A stretch of 64,000 nt of DNA, taken from NCBI RefSeq assembly GCF_008329715.1, contig NZ_VTSR01000014.1:124001-188000 (forward strand), read 5' to 3'. The position numbers and the translations under genes are program-made. The notes under the pieces were generated by a model. It made no database searches, had not been told where the DNA came from, and worked only from the letters and a program-made list of their open reading frames with translations. The stretch comes from Gimesia chilikensis (GTDB lineage Bacteria; Planctomycetota; Planctomycetia; Planctomycetales; Planctomycetaceae). Positions 55,202-64,000 of the stretch are shown here, in pieces; the stretch's first letter is position 1, and the number at the start of each line of letters is the position of its first letter.

Positions 55202-55702
55202 CTATTCATTTTTTTCCGCGGTGGTTGTCAACAGCTTTCCGGTTGCCAGATCAACGCCCGACCATTCAAGCGAATTTTTGCTGAACAGGTAATACTCAGT
55301 CGTGCCTGTTTCGTTTTCAATCTGGGCAAATACGAAATTATCGCCGACACTATAGCTGAATTTGGCTTCTTCCGGCACACGCAGTCGGCTCCAGTTCCCG
55401 GATGCAGAAGAGTACGCATAGAGATCTCGTCCGACCGGGCAGATCCCCATTGCAGATGAGACCGTGGGTTGAAGTTTCGCCAGTGCCTCTGCAGAAGGTT
55501 TGCCTGCGACTTTCGTCTGCGACCAGTCGCCAGATTCCATGCTGAAGGCCAATAGTTTGTCCCGAGACTGGGGAACGATCAGTATGAATTCACGGGTTTG
55601 GAGCACAATCGGTTTCGCCCGGGTCGTCTTCTCTGCTCCCGGGACAGGAGTCAGGCTGATACACAACAGAAACACTGACAGCAACGAGGCGAACAGTCGC
55701 AT
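55202..55702 (-). CDS. Small secreted protein, unknown
   Basis: 166 residues with a signal peptide (MRLFASLLSVFLLCISLTPV, cleavage near PGA/E). The mature part has three related short blocks (LLAFSMESGDWSQTKVAGK; LYAYSSASGNWSRLRVPEE; YYLFSKNSLEWSGVDLATG), a repeated 'Y/F-S-x-x-S-x-x-W-S' pattern that would suit a small beta-propeller fragment or sheet. AGGAAG precedes the ATG. No family recognised. Confidence 0.65.
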   Translation of the reverse strand: MRLFASLLSVFLLCISLTPVPGAEKTTRAKPIVLQTREFILIVPQSRDKLLAFSMESGDWSQTKVAGKPSAEALAKLQPTVSSAMGICPVGRDLYAYSSASGNWSRLRVPEEAKFSYSVGDNFVFAQIENETGTTEYYLFSKNSLEWSGVDLATGKLLTTTAEKNE

Positions 55703-55850
55703 GAGGGTCTTCCTTTCTGAATGACGAGGCGCGGGGCCTGAATCGGAATCGATTCAATTTCGGAGAAGGGGGACATTCTCGATCTTAAGTGATCAAGTGT
55801 GAATAGTCGAGGATTGATTTCAGAATCGCACAGTCACAGAAAGAATGGGT

Positions 55851-57344
55851 TTAACCACCCGCACGAAACGTAAACAGGTCGGCCTCTTTGAGAAAGATTT
55901 CCAGCCGGATCTTCTGGCCGGCGAGCGACTCGATCGACTTGTCATTCCAACGCACGGTGTGCCGCACGCTGTCGGAATCCAGGGGAACACAGTCGTCATA
56001 ATCAAAGCCGTCCATTACCCGGCGTTTCGCATCCGAGAGACGCACCTTGATTTCACCTCCGCTCGCATCCGCGTTCAACAGCAGCTTACCACCCGGCCAT
56101 TGGATCTGTCGCGTGATCACCACACCCCCGCCGCGCGGACCCCGCAGGGAAATCAGGCGTTCTTTTTTGATCGTCGCCACGCCAATGCCCGGCTGCCGCG
56201 CCGTCGGCTCGCCGTGCGGACCGTCAAAGCCGGAGTAGTAAAACCACCACTCATTGCCCACTTCGATCCAGTTGTTGCCAAACACCATGCCGTCATCCCA
56301 CTGGCCATCCTCCCCCAGATCCAGCAGACGGGGCCGTGCAGGGAGCCGTTCGAACTGGATGCCGTCTCTGCTGAAGGCCAGCTCGGTCACCACGTCGGTA
56401 TTCATCTTAAACGGCCACAAACTTCCCCAGAATATCCCCGCGTGGTACCGCACGGGCATGCCGTAGAAAAAATTGAACTGCCGCGCACTGTCGAGCTCAT
56501 CCGGAATCAGAATGTTCTGTGGCTCACTCGTCCATTCTTCCCAGAGAGAAGGCCCCGTCATGCGGGCCACCCGTCGCGAAGCACCCGTATCCAGAATGTC
56601 GCCGCGAAACGTGCGATAGATATGCTTGGCCCGGCAGTACATCACATACTGTTTCTCAACCGGATCATACACAATGCTGTTCAAGGTGTCGCTGTGCAGT
56701 TCCGCCAGCAGGGAGTCGCTCGCTTTGTCCCAGTGAATACCATCCTGCGAGCCGACCACGCGGATGCCGTTCATCCCTTTTTTCACACCCCCCGTGTGGT
56801 AAGACATGATATAACGATATCCCCGCCGATCCGCTTCGGGTGCATCAATCAGACACGGACCGCTGGCACGACTGTTGGTGATTCCTTTAAAGACGATGTT
56901 GTTCTGCTTCGTTCCCTTCCATTCAAACAGTCCCAACTCGGGCCGCTCCCAGTTCAGGCCATCCTTGGATTCGGCATAGGCAATCGCATAATTCGAACCC
57001 TTGTGCTTTCCCTGGGCATCCAGCCGGGGTGTATGCGTCTGATACCACATCTGGAACAGACCAGTTTCAGGATTACGCTTCACTGTGACATAGCCACCCT
57101 CACCGTTAATCAGCGGATTGCGGGCATGCTTCCGCGGCGGATGAAAGACCCGCTCCACCGCCTGCTGCTTGTATTTCAAGGCATAATGATTGTCGACAAT
57201 AAAGCCGTCGAACACGAATTGGGGCTCAGAGCCAATCGCAACCGGCTCAGCAGGCAGGCTCCGCGACTGGGCATCAGCCGTCACAGACAGCAACAGGGCC
57301 GTGGCCAGGGGAAGTGTCGTCGACAGAATCTTTCGCAAAGACAT
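55851..57344 (-). CDS. Secreted glycosidase-like five-bladed propeller protein (paralogue 1)
   Basis: 497 residues with a Sec signal peptide (cleavage near ADA/Q, residue ~25). The propeller shows blade phrases of the GH32/43/130 superfamily: AESKDGLNWERPELGL, GSQDGIHWDKASDSLL, AFSRDGIQFERLPARP, and an additional C-terminal beta domain (LLLNADASGGEIKVRLSDAK). This matches a planctomycete group of uncharacterised glycoside-hydrolase-like proteins. AGG seven bases before the ATG supports the start. Its C-terminus is homologous to the gene at 59084. Confidence 0.8.
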   Translation of the reverse strand: MSLRKILSTTLPLATALLLSVTADAQSRSLPAEPVAIGSEPQFVFDGFIVDNHYALKYKQQAVERVFHPPRKHARNPLINGEGGYVTVKRNPETGLFQMWYQTHTPRLDAQGKHKGSNYAIAYAESKDGLNWERPELGLFEWKGTKQNNIVFKGITNSRASGPCLIDAPEADRRGYRYIMSYHTGGVKKGMNGIRVVGSQDGIHWDKASDSLLAELHSDTLNSIVYDPVEKQYVMYCRAKHIYRTFRGDILDTGASRRVARMTGPSLWEEWTSEPQNILIPDELDSARQFNFFYGMPVRYHAGIFWGSLWPFKMNTDVVTELAFSRDGIQFERLPARPRLLDLGEDGQWDDGMVFGNNWIEVGNEWWFYYSGFDGPHGEPTARQPGIGVATIKKERLISLRGPRGGGVVITRQIQWPGGKLLLNADASGGEIKVRLSDAKRRVMDGFDYDDCVPLDSDSVRHTVRWNDKSIESLAGQKIRLEIFLKEADLFTFRAGG

Positions 57345-57508
57345 GGCACACCTGTTATATTCATCCAGAGGTTTCCGAATCAATGGCATCAGCAACAGCA
57401 TAACAGGGAACAATCCGGGAGACGAATCTTTTGTAACCATTCCAGCTCGAAATTCAGACTTTCGTTCTCCGGTAGATGCTCAACTTACATAGAAACGGTA
57501 GAGCGTTC

Positions 57509-58942
57509 TCAAACCTGCTTCTCTGGTTTGACCCAGGAAACATGGCATTCCGGCAGCTGCGCTTTCAACTCCTCGAACTGTTCCGTGGGGACCCCGGGAA
57601 GATTGAGCCCCAGGTAGCGGAGTTGTGTCAGTCGCCCCAATTCTTGGATACCCGCTGCGTCGACCGGCACCTCAATCAGCGTCAGCTGCTTCAGCTCCGG
57701 AAGATCTGCGAAGGCGCGAATTCCTGCTGCCGTTACTCGCGGGGGCGAATCCTCACCAGTGTGACGCAGGCTCATCTGCCATAGTTGCTTAAATCCACGC
57801 AGGTGTGCGAGATCCTGATCTCGCAGCGTAGCGACCTCCAGGGCCAGTCCCTCCAGCCGGAAGAGCTGTCCCACAATTGCCAGAATTTCACCGGTCACCT
57901 GGGGCATCGCTGACAGCCCCAGGAACGTCAACTGTTCCAGCGCCGCGAGTTCATGCAGCCCCTCATTCACGGGGACACAATGCAGGTTCAGCGTCGTCAG
58001 GTTCTGCAGGTACGCCAGCTGTCGAAAGCCGGCGTCGCTCAGCGGTGTATCCCGGAATCTGAGGTATCGCAGTCCGTGCAACTCACCCATCGCCGCCAGC
58101 GCAGTATCGTCCAACTCCATTTCGTCTATCCAGAGCTTCGTCAGCTGGGGAAAGGAAGTCAGGTACTGAAACGCTGAACCGGGTGTCGTTGTATTTCGCA
58201 GATGCAAATCCTGCAGTCGCGGTATCCCCGCCAGAGTTGCCAGCCCCCGTTTCGTCAGTGGCGCGTTCTGGATCGAAAGGTTCGCGAGCGGATTCAATTC
58301 TCGCATGCTTTCCCACAGATGATCAGTCTCATCCATATCAAGGATACAAAGGTGGAAATTCAGCGCACCCTGTTTGATGCCCGCAGAAATCCGCACCCCT
58401 GCCTTGCACAACCACTCCATGGCTTCCCGCAGCCGGGGAGGCAGCAGGAGATCATCGAAATCAATCCCCCCATCCAACAGCATGTGTTGCCGGGCATTGA
58501 ATGTTCTGAGACGACGCTGATTCTCCGGGTCCTCATCATCTTGCACAGACAGTTGTCCCAAGGCCAGTGAATTCAGGTAGTCCGCGATCGTGCGCACGGT
58601 CTCAAAATCGGTCGGCACCTTTATTTTCAGGTGGACCCGGGAAGCAGACACCAGGCCTTCGATCTCATCCCCCTGGTCATTCAGGGGAATCGAAATATTT
58701 CGGGCTGGGCCGAGTCTGCGTTCGTTTCGGTCTATATCGGCTTCCACGCGATCCTTGATAATCCAGGGCCTGCCTGCGGCAGCTTCAGCGGCTGCGAAGT
58801 CCCGAATCACTTTTCGCCGCTGCGTATGAAAATCTTCCACCGTCACGCGGGTACCGGGAAGCCGCTCGGTCAGATCGGCGATAATGCTGTCGGGATCCAG
58901 CAGATGACGCTGATCGGGCGTTTCCAGGCGGATCGTAATCAT
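57509..58942 (-). CDS. Cytoplasmic leucine-rich-repeat protein
   Basis: 477 residues, no signal peptide. The N-terminal ~200 residues are an unknown helical/mixed domain; from ~215 there are about ten LRRs of ~24 residues (e.g. LTKLWIDEMELDDTALAAMG, LRYLRFRDTPLSDAGFRQLA, LTTLNLHCVPVNEGLHELAA), of the cysteine-containing-like planctomycete LRR type ('LxxLxLxxxxxxDxGLxxLxxL'). It would bind proteins inside the cell. A TTG at 58981 is an alternative start adding 13 residues. Lies between the two propeller paralogues in the same direction. Confidence 0.75.
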   Translation of the reverse strand: MITIRLETPDQRHLLDPDSIIADLTERLPGTRVTVEDFHTQRRKVIRDFAAAEAAAGRPWIIKDRVEADIDRNERRLGPARNISIPLNDQGDEIEGLVSASRVHLKIKVPTDFETVRTIADYLNSLALGQLSVQDDEDPENQRRLRTFNARQHMLLDGGIDFDDLLLPPRLREAMEWLCKAGVRISAGIKQGALNFHLCILDMDETDHLWESMRELNPLANLSIQNAPLTKRGLATLAGIPRLQDLHLRNTTTPGSAFQYLTSFPQLTKLWIDEMELDDTALAAMGELHGLRYLRFRDTPLSDAGFRQLAYLQNLTTLNLHCVPVNEGLHELAALEQLTFLGLSAMPQVTGEILAIVGQLFRLEGLALEVATLRDQDLAHLRGFKQLWQMSLRHTGEDSPPRVTAAGIRAFADLPELKQLTLIEVPVDAAGIQELGRLTQLRYLGLNLPGVPTEQFEELKAQLPECHVSWVKPEKQV

Positions 58943-59083
58943 GGGCGTCGAAATTCCACGAGACAGGAAAGAAAGGACCAACAGATCGTCAAACCGACTT
59001 TAGCTATTATACCAGCCACAGATCTACAAGAGAACACCCTGTATCTCGAGCGCCATTCTGCTCAAATTAAATCCGACTCCGTA

Positions 59084-60634
59084 TCACCCGGCCTCACCAA
59101 ACTCAAACGCAAACAGCCGCGCGTTCCGCATCGTAAATTCCACACGTACCGGCTGTCCCGCCAGTCGGCCCAAATCACTGCCGGACTTCCATTCCACCCG
59201 GTGATCGATTTCGTCCGCATTGATCCACTGACAATCCTCGCGGCCAAAACCGGGCAGGGGAGTCCCTTCAAGATCCAGCAGCGCCACCCGCACACCTCCC
59301 GCGCCGGCGGTGCTCAGGTTGACCCGCAGTGAATCGCCGGTAAATCGTAGAGGCTTTGTCGTGACCACGCCGCCGGGATAACCAGCGTCCAGCGAGACAA
59401 AGCCGTCCACGCGCTGCGTCGCCCGATAGATGCCCCCCAGATCTTTTTTCAGCCATGCGGCCCGGTCTTTGAGATCGCGATCCCAGACCACGGGCCGGCC
59501 ATGCGTGTGCGGCCAGCCGACAAAATACTGATGCAGCTCGCGGCCCCGGCGGATCAGCCCCTGTCCCATGCTCACCAGCCGCAGGTCCAGTCCGTCATAA
59601 AAGCCCGCAGGTATATAAGGCGTTCGCCAGCGGTGCCAGTTGACGCCGTCGCGGCTCGCGGCAAACTGCACATCAAACGTCCCGTCGTTGCCGTTCAGCG
59701 CGCGGTCCTGCCAGTCCGGCCCTTTGAATGTCTGGTAGGCGGCGGGAAAGGCGAGATACACGTGCGGGGCGAAGGGATACTTCACCGCGGCACTCGTATA
59801 CAGCTGCACGCCCGGCGGATCGTCATCGTTGCGGGCCATCACTGTTTCCAGTTCACGACTCAACGTGGGAACCTTGGCTTTACCCCAGATATGGTGCGGC
59901 GGAATGGATGCGTCATAAGGCCAGGGCGTTTCGAGCTCTTTCACGGCCACCCGCGCGACGGCCCGCACCGGATTCCAGCAGCGGGTATAAATCACATACT
60001 TCTGTAACGCCTCGTCCCACAGGCCGCAATGCTGACTGTCGGGCACGAAGGGGAGCATCCGCGCTTCCGATTCACTCCAGTGCACCCCGTCCGGCGACGA
60101 AGCCACATACACGCCCGCCTTCTGGGGATCGGGCCAGTACCGGGAATACAGCAGCCGATACCGCTTCTCCGCCGGGGCACGCGGATCGAGGAACACACTC
60201 GCTTCCACCGCCTCGACCGGCAGCAGGTTATTCTCCCGGCTCCCCTGGTATTCCTGCAGCCCCAGGTGCGGACGTTCCCAGTGAATGCCGTCTTCGCTGG
60301 TCGCCAGGGCGAAGTGTTTCTTCTTCTCCGCGTCATAACTCCCATGAAACAGTTTCGCAGTCCCGTTAACATCCACGACGCTGCAGTAAAAGATAAACCC
60401 CAGCGATTCGGAAGGCTGCTCCGGTTTCAAAACCCGCTCAATCGCAGTCGGCGAATTCAACCGCCGCGTCACGCCGCGGGTCCGCCCGGTATCCATGAGC
60501 AGATCATTCAGAAACAGCTGCCGTTCAGAACCGATAGAGTAAATATCCGAACCCGCAGCCCACCCCACCGCAGGCAGCGTAGTAGCCGCAGCCGCGGTTT
60601 GCAGAAACTGACGACGTGTGAGAGGGAATTGCAT
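59084..60634 (-). CDS. Tat-exported glycosidase-like propeller protein (paralogue 2)
   Basis: 516 residues. Twin-arginine signal TRRQFLQTAAAATTLPAVG at the N-terminus, unlike its Sec-type paralogue. Propeller phrases: ATSEDGIHWERPHLGL, ASSPDGVHWSESEARM, AASRDGVNWHRWRTPY. C-terminal domain RLAGQPVRVEFTMRNARLFA parallels SLAGQKIRLEIFLKEADLFT in the gene at 55851. Likely a polysaccharide-binding or cleaving protein. Some GH members use a Tat signal when a cofactor is inserted in the cytoplasm; whether that applies here is unknown. Confidence 0.8.
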   Translation of the reverse strand: MQFPLTRRQFLQTAAAATTLPAVGWAAGSDIYSIGSERQLFLNDLLMDTGRTRGVTRRLNSPTAIERVLKPEQPSESLGFIFYCSVVDVNGTAKLFHGSYDAEKKKHFALATSEDGIHWERPHLGLQEYQGSRENNLLPVEAVEASVFLDPRAPAEKRYRLLYSRYWPDPQKAGVYVASSPDGVHWSESEARMLPFVPDSQHCGLWDEALQKYVIYTRCWNPVRAVARVAVKELETPWPYDASIPPHHIWGKAKVPTLSRELETVMARNDDDPPGVQLYTSAAVKYPFAPHVYLAFPAAYQTFKGPDWQDRALNGNDGTFDVQFAASRDGVNWHRWRTPYIPAGFYDGLDLRLVSMGQGLIRRGRELHQYFVGWPHTHGRPVVWDRDLKDRAAWLKKDLGGIYRATQRVDGFVSLDAGYPGGVVTTKPLRFTGDSLRVNLSTAGAGGVRVALLDLEGTPLPGFGREDCQWINADEIDHRVEWKSGSDLGRLAGQPVRVEFTMRNARLFAFEFGEAG

Positions 60635-60854
60635 GGCGAGGCTTTCGTGATGTTCTTGATTCACAGAACTTGGCAGGTCTCGAGAGACGCCAGGACACAT
60701 CCGACCCTGCGATTAAAGGTCTGTGGTCTGTCCCTGTTTTTCTTCTCATTAAAACAGAAATGTCAGGTATACACAAGAATCGTAATATTCACTATCATAC
60801 GGTGTCTCTAGCTCAAGAAATGGTAACCAGTCACGCACCGAGGTATTCAAGAAC

Positions 60855-62195
60855 ATGACGATCAGAGTGCTTTCCCTGTGTCTGGCCAGTCTGTGGTTCT
60901 GGTCGGTAATCGATGTCGACTCTTGTTCGGGCGAAGAAACAGCTGTCTCAGCTGAGAAGCCCCGCTTACTGGAGCAGTTCACCGATGCGCAGTTAACGCA
61001 CCTGCTGGAAGGCATCAAAGCCGCCGGCGCTTATGGGCCGTCCGGAATTTCCGGTTCGCTGCGGTCGGTGGCTGACGCCGTCAACCAGTTCCCGTATGCG
61101 CACCAGGACATTCAGCCGACCGACCAGCCGGCAACGCGTTCCGTCCCGGAGTTGAGAAAGGGCCTGCTCTCACTGCGGAACTCGATCTCGGCTTTAGAAA
61201 TCTCACTGCACAAAACGGTTCACTATGTCCAGCCTGAAACGAAAACAAAAACCAGGCAGCTCTGCTATGCCTTTCTGGGGTTACGGCAATACCTGGAAGA
61301 TGCGGATGTGCAGCCGGATGGATCGCTGACAAATCATAATATCTATGTGTTTAACGGCGAGGAAACGCGTCGACTCACCAAAACGGATCAGACAGCCGAC
61401 CGGGTTTCAGTCAGGAGCAGGCATTTGCCACAGGAAGTGCTGATGTACCTGCAAACGGTTCCGGTCTTTGCCGGCCCGGATGCCGTAGAACATGGACCGC
61501 ATGAGGATGTCGCGGCTCTCCTTTTTGACTATGAAGCCCGCTGCCAGGTGTTACCCACGCTCGAAACCGTGGATGGTGCCCCCTGTCATGTGGTTGTCTG
61601 CCCGCTGGGTTTTCTGTTCTGGATCGAAGTCAAAGATCATGGCTGTAATCTGCGCAGGATGGTCGAGTTCAGAATGGAAGGAAATCAGAACGCGCTCGTC
61701 CTGAACCGCCTTCTGGCACATCAGGATTTTCGTCCGGTCGGCGCGGGGCAGGAATGGCCTTTTAAATCCAGGGAGACCTATTTTGAAGACGTCCTGCCCG
61801 ATGGCACCCGTTCCCAGGACGACTCGCTCTTTAGCGACCGCTATCTGACCAGGGAATATATTGTGACGGATCTCAAACGTAACAGCAGCATTACCGAGAG
61901 CCGGTTTCAACTCTCTTATCCCCCGGAAACCCTGGTTATGGATATGATTCGCCAGCGATATTATCGAACCCCCGCCGATCCGCAAGACCTGCCAGACGCC
62001 ATCGCCGATGGTTCCCCCATTCTGGCCGACGGAACCATCCCGGACTGGTACCGCGTTCGTTTTGGTGAGCCGCCCGGATATCTGGAACAATACTTTCATT
62101 CCAAATGGATCTTCTGCCTCTGCGTAGTCGTAATCCTGCTCCTGGCCTGGGTTGTTTGCTCTTATCTTTCTCCCACGCAGGGCAAGGATGCGTAA
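60855..62195 (+). CDS. Exported membrane-anchored protein, unknown
   Basis: 446 residues: signal peptide (SLCLASLWFWSVIDVDSCSG), a long extracytoplasmic domain, a C-terminal helix (residues ~418-438) and a short cytoplasmic tail. The domain includes VYVFNG-like NIYVFNGEETRRL and VVVCPLGFLFWIEVKDHGCN. The layout (exported, single C-terminal anchor) fits an envelope protein; no family recognised. Divergent from the Tat propeller gene. Confidence 0.7.
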   Translation: MTIRVLSLCLASLWFWSVIDVDSCSGEETAVSAEKPRLLEQFTDAQLTHLLEGIKAAGAYGPSGISGSLRSVADAVNQFPYAHQDIQPTDQPATRSVPELRKGLLSLRNSISALEISLHKTVHYVQPETKTKTRQLCYAFLGLRQYLEDADVQPDGSLTNHNIYVFNGEETRRLTKTDQTADRVSVRSRHLPQEVLMYLQTVPVFAGPDAVEHGPHEDVAALLFDYEARCQVLPTLETVDGAPCHVVVCPLGFLFWIEVKDHGCNLRRMVEFRMEGNQNALVLNRLLAHQDFRPVGAGQEWPFKSRETYFEDVLPDGTRSQDDSLFSDRYLTREYIVTDLKRNSSITESRFQLSYPPETLVMDMIRQRYYRTPADPQDLPDAIADGSPILADGTIPDWYRVRFGEPPGYLEQYFHSKWIFCLCVVVILLLAWVVCSYLSPTQGKDA

Positions 62196-62273
62196 ACAGC
62201 GGGCGAACGCCGATCCCACAAATCCCAATTCCCTGTTCATTTCCCGGTTGTCACGCTCTGGTGAACCGATACC

Positions 62274-63398
62274 ATGATAGCACAGTCATCAGATATTGCA
62301 GGACCTCCCGAGATGAAACAGACAGATCAATCAGTAACCACCGAATCGCTGCCGGACCGGGAGACGATGTACGCTGCCCTGGTCCAGCGGGACAGCAGCT
62401 TTGAAGGCGTCTTCGTTGCCGCCATTCGCACCACCGGGATTTTCTGCCGGCCCTCCTGTTCGGCCCGCAAACCCAGGCCGGAGAATGTCGAATACTTCGC
62501 CGATGCGAAAACCGCCCTCGCGCACGGCTACCGGGAATGCAAGGTTTGTCGCCCGCTGGTCTCCCTCGGCTCCACCCCCGACTGGCTGCAGCCGTTGATT
62601 GAAGAAGTCGATCAGGACGCCACCCTCCGCCTCACCGCTGAAGACCTGCGGGAACGGGGCCTCGACCCGGTCCGCGTCCGCCGCTGGTTTCAGAAGCTGC
62701 ACGGCATGAGCTTCGCCTCCTACCTGCGGATGCGGCGGATCAACCAGGCCTTCAGCCAGCTGCAGCACAAATCAACGGTGACCGACGCCGCGCTCGACAG
62801 CGGCTATGAATCGCTGAGCGGGTTCGGCGAGAGCTTCAAGAAAGCGATGGGCAACGCGCCCGTCAAAAGTAATGACCAGCAGGTGATCAACGTCAGTCGC
62901 CTGCTGACACCCTTGGGGCCGATGCTGGCCGGCGCCACGGAGCAGGGGATCTGCCTGCTCGAATTCACCGATCGCCGGATGCTCGAAACGCAGCTCAACC
63001 GCCTGCAGAAACGACTCAACGCCCGCGCACTTCCCGGCGACAGCCCCTGGTTCCCGCAGCTCGACGGCCAGCTGCAGGCTTACTTCGCCGGAAAACGGAC
63101 CGACTTCGATCTCCCCCTGGTCCTGGCGGGCACCGAGTTTCAGGAACGAGTCTGGAACGCCCTGCGGACCATTCCGTGTGGCACCACCCGTTCCTATTCC
63201 GAACAGGCCGAGATCATCGGGCAGCCGACCGCAGCCAGAGCCGTCGCCCGCGCCAACGGCGATAACCGCATCGCGATTCTGATCCCCTGCCACCGCGTCA
63301 TCGGAGCCGACGGCACCCTCACCGGTTACGGCGGCGGCCTCTGGCGCAAAAAACGACTGCTGGAAATCGAACAGGGAACAGATGCCCCAACCAGATGA
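62274..63398 (+). CDS. ada: Ada-type bifunctional DNA repair protein/transcriptional activator
   Basis: 374 residues. N-terminal phosphotriester-repair zinc domain with GIFCRPSCSARKP and ECKVCRP (C58, C62, C89, C92); a central AraC-type helix-turn-helix (~residues 112-190); and a C-terminal O6-methylguanine methyltransferase with the nucleophile in IPCHRVIGADGTL (C339) and GYGGGLWRKKRLL. This is the full E. coli Ada arrangement. Methylation of the first Ada cysteine should switch it to an activator. Starts at 62274 (GGTGA upstream) and 62313 (AGGA upstream) are both possible; both lie before the first domain. The stop codon begins a palindromic repeat. Confidence 0.93.
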   Translation: MIAQSSDIAGPPEMKQTDQSVTTESLPDRETMYAALVQRDSSFEGVFVAAIRTTGIFCRPSCSARKPRPENVEYFADAKTALAHGYRECKVCRPLVSLGSTPDWLQPLIEEVDQDATLRLTAEDLRERGLDPVRVRRWFQKLHGMSFASYLRMRRINQAFSQLQHKSTVTDAALDSGYESLSGFGESFKKAMGNAPVKSNDQQVINVSRLLTPLGPMLAGATEQGICLLEFTDRRMLETQLNRLQKRLNARALPGDSPWFPQLDGQLQAYFAGKRTDFDLPLVLAGTEFQERVWNALRTIPCGTTRSYSEQAEIIGQPTAARAVARANGDNRIAILIPCHRVIGADGTLTGYGGGLWRKKRLLEIEQGTDAPTR

Positions 63399-63426
63399 GC
63401 GGCAAGGCGTCAGCCGCCGGTAAAAT
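63396..63426. repeat. Palindromic intergenic repeat D, copy 2
   Basis: TGAGCGGCAAGGCGTCAGCC then GCCGGTAAAAT. The first three bases are the ada stop codon, so the repeat abuts the gene and could act as a weak 3' hairpin. Confidence 0.75.
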
Positions 63427-63704
63427 GTAAAACGCGGTTTCCAGAACCAGTAGCGGGTGGCCGCGAATGCAATTCTTGGTTGTCGCAGACAACAGGAGGT
63501 TGCGTAGTGAGCGAAGACCGGTGCTGTATTGCGCCTGAATCTGTTTCCGTTCAGCATGGAAAAATCAGTTTTGTGTTCGACGCGGAAACTGCGACCTCCT
63601 GCTCCCTGCGCTCGGCCCCAAGTACATTCGAGCCCACCCATTCTTCTTCGTGGTTTGTTGCTCTCTAAAATCTGAGCAGTACGAGGAGCGCAAGAACACT
63701 CAGG
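63399..63704. other. Intergenic region between ada and DUF1572
   Basis: 306 bases between convergent genes. Holds repeat D and a degenerate copy of repeat B; an open frame over the rest (GTG at 63480) lacks coding character. Confidence 0.5.
63449..63500. repeat. Degenerate palindromic repeat B, copy 3
   Basis: GTGGCCGCGAATGCAATTCT then TGGTTGTCGCAGACAACAGG. It keeps the CGAATGCAATTC core of repeat B but with changes in the stem, and a second inverted pair (TTGTCGCAGACAA). Confidence 0.55.
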
Positions 63705-64000
63705 TCATTTCCCCGGCTTCCCCTCTCCCCAGCGTTCTTTATTAAACTGTTCCGACTGCCCACGGGGGATCGTCAGCGTGTTCCAGTCATCGCCGGCCTG
63801 AATCCGGGCGACCTGCACGATCTGTCCCACGTGATAACAGGTATGCCCCAGGGAACGCTGGATCGCCAGCGGCACGGTGTGGGCATCGCCGCGAATATAG
63901 ACGGTCGTCTTCAGGTCCTCGGGCCCCAGACTGTTGAGGGATTCAAACAGCACACCCCAACCCCGCTCCCAGTAGACCAGCAGTTCGTCCCGGTTTGAGA
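63705..64000 (-). CDS. DUF1572 (DinB-superfamily) protein, N-terminus outside window
   Basis: The frame is open to the right edge; the part seen is 98 codons. LLVYWERGWGVLFESLNSLG, then YIRGDAHTVPLAIQRSLGHT with CYHVGQIVQVARI and LTIPRGQSEQFN, match the C-terminal half of DUF1572, including metal histidines H in GHTCYHVGQIV. This is the third DinB-fold gene of the window. Start and N-terminal helices lie beyond 64000. Confidence 0.85.
   Translation of the reverse strand, partial: SNRDELLVYWERGWGVLFESLNSLGPEDLKTTVYIRGDAHTVPLAIQRSLGHTCYHVGQIVQVARIQAGDDWNTLTIPRGQSEQFNKERWGEGKPGK

Noticed and set aside
55845-57617. Long plus-strand open frame (590 codons)
   Set aside because: Antisense to the propeller gene at 55851; His/Arg/Pro-rich with no domain, while the minus frame has signal peptide and blade motifs.

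Overview
The window looks like chromosomal DNA of a planctomycete, most likely a Gimesia/Planctomycetaceae-type organism. The basis is gene content: a DUF1587/1592/1595 family cytochrome protein (cut by the left edge), an ECF sigma/FecR pair, DUF1569 and DUF1572 DinB-fold proteins, a YHYH protein, an LVIVD propeller, a cytoplasmic LRR protein and paired secreted glycosidase-like propellers. Most genes are moderately GC-rich; several short genes between about 36.5 and 48 kb are visibly more AT-rich.

Layout. 1-9 kb: end of the cytochrome gene, a tripartite tricarboxylate transporter in which TctC and TctB are fused, TctA, a GT39-like membrane glycosyltransferase, lgt, an ECF-like sigma factor and a YHYH protein. 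9.5-18.2 kb: a secreted esterase fused to a large unknown region, then a tightly overlapping minus-strand operon of six membrane proteins that by eye match complex I subunits A, H, J, K, L and M in Nuo order, with no B/C/D/E/F/G/I partners and with several proton-channel residues replaced. 18.5-23 kb: a plus-strand series with a thiol/glutamate flavour (gamma-glutamyl cyclotransferase, DUF1569, CoA-disulfide reductase-rhodanese, GltS). 23-32.8 kb: housekeeping and small membrane genes (quinone oxidoreductase, ATP-grasp, DinB, RNase PH, QueE, PurE/PurK, a TIM-barrel isomerase), punctuated by copies of a short intergenic repeat. 32.8-36.5 kb: a nest of palindromic intergenic repeats around an LVIVD propeller gene.

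36.5-52.7 kb is accessory: a stand-alone SIR2-like protein, an acyl-carrier-like protein whose two ACP halves appear in reversed order around a membrane hairpin, an Imm42-like immunity protein, a HEPN-like protein, an ADP-ribosylglycohydrolase and many short orphans resembling immunity genes, mixed with metabolic genes (SGNH hydrolase, enolase-superfamily enzyme, D-lactate-type dehydrogenase, acetolactate decarboxylase-like protein). A ~150 bp promoter-plus-start region is duplicated within it. 52.7-64 kb: FecR/ECF sigma pair, two paralogous exported glycosidase-like proteins flanking an LRR protein, an Ada-type DNA repair regulator and a DUF1572 gene cut by the right edge.

The two best candidates for undescribed biology are the membrane-only complex I-like operon (12.1-18.2 kb) and the reversed-order ACP-like protein within the SIR2/immunity-like island (36.5-38.8 kb). 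All family calls are by reading motifs; no searches were run. No tRNA, rRNA, CRISPR array, transposase or integrase was recognised.
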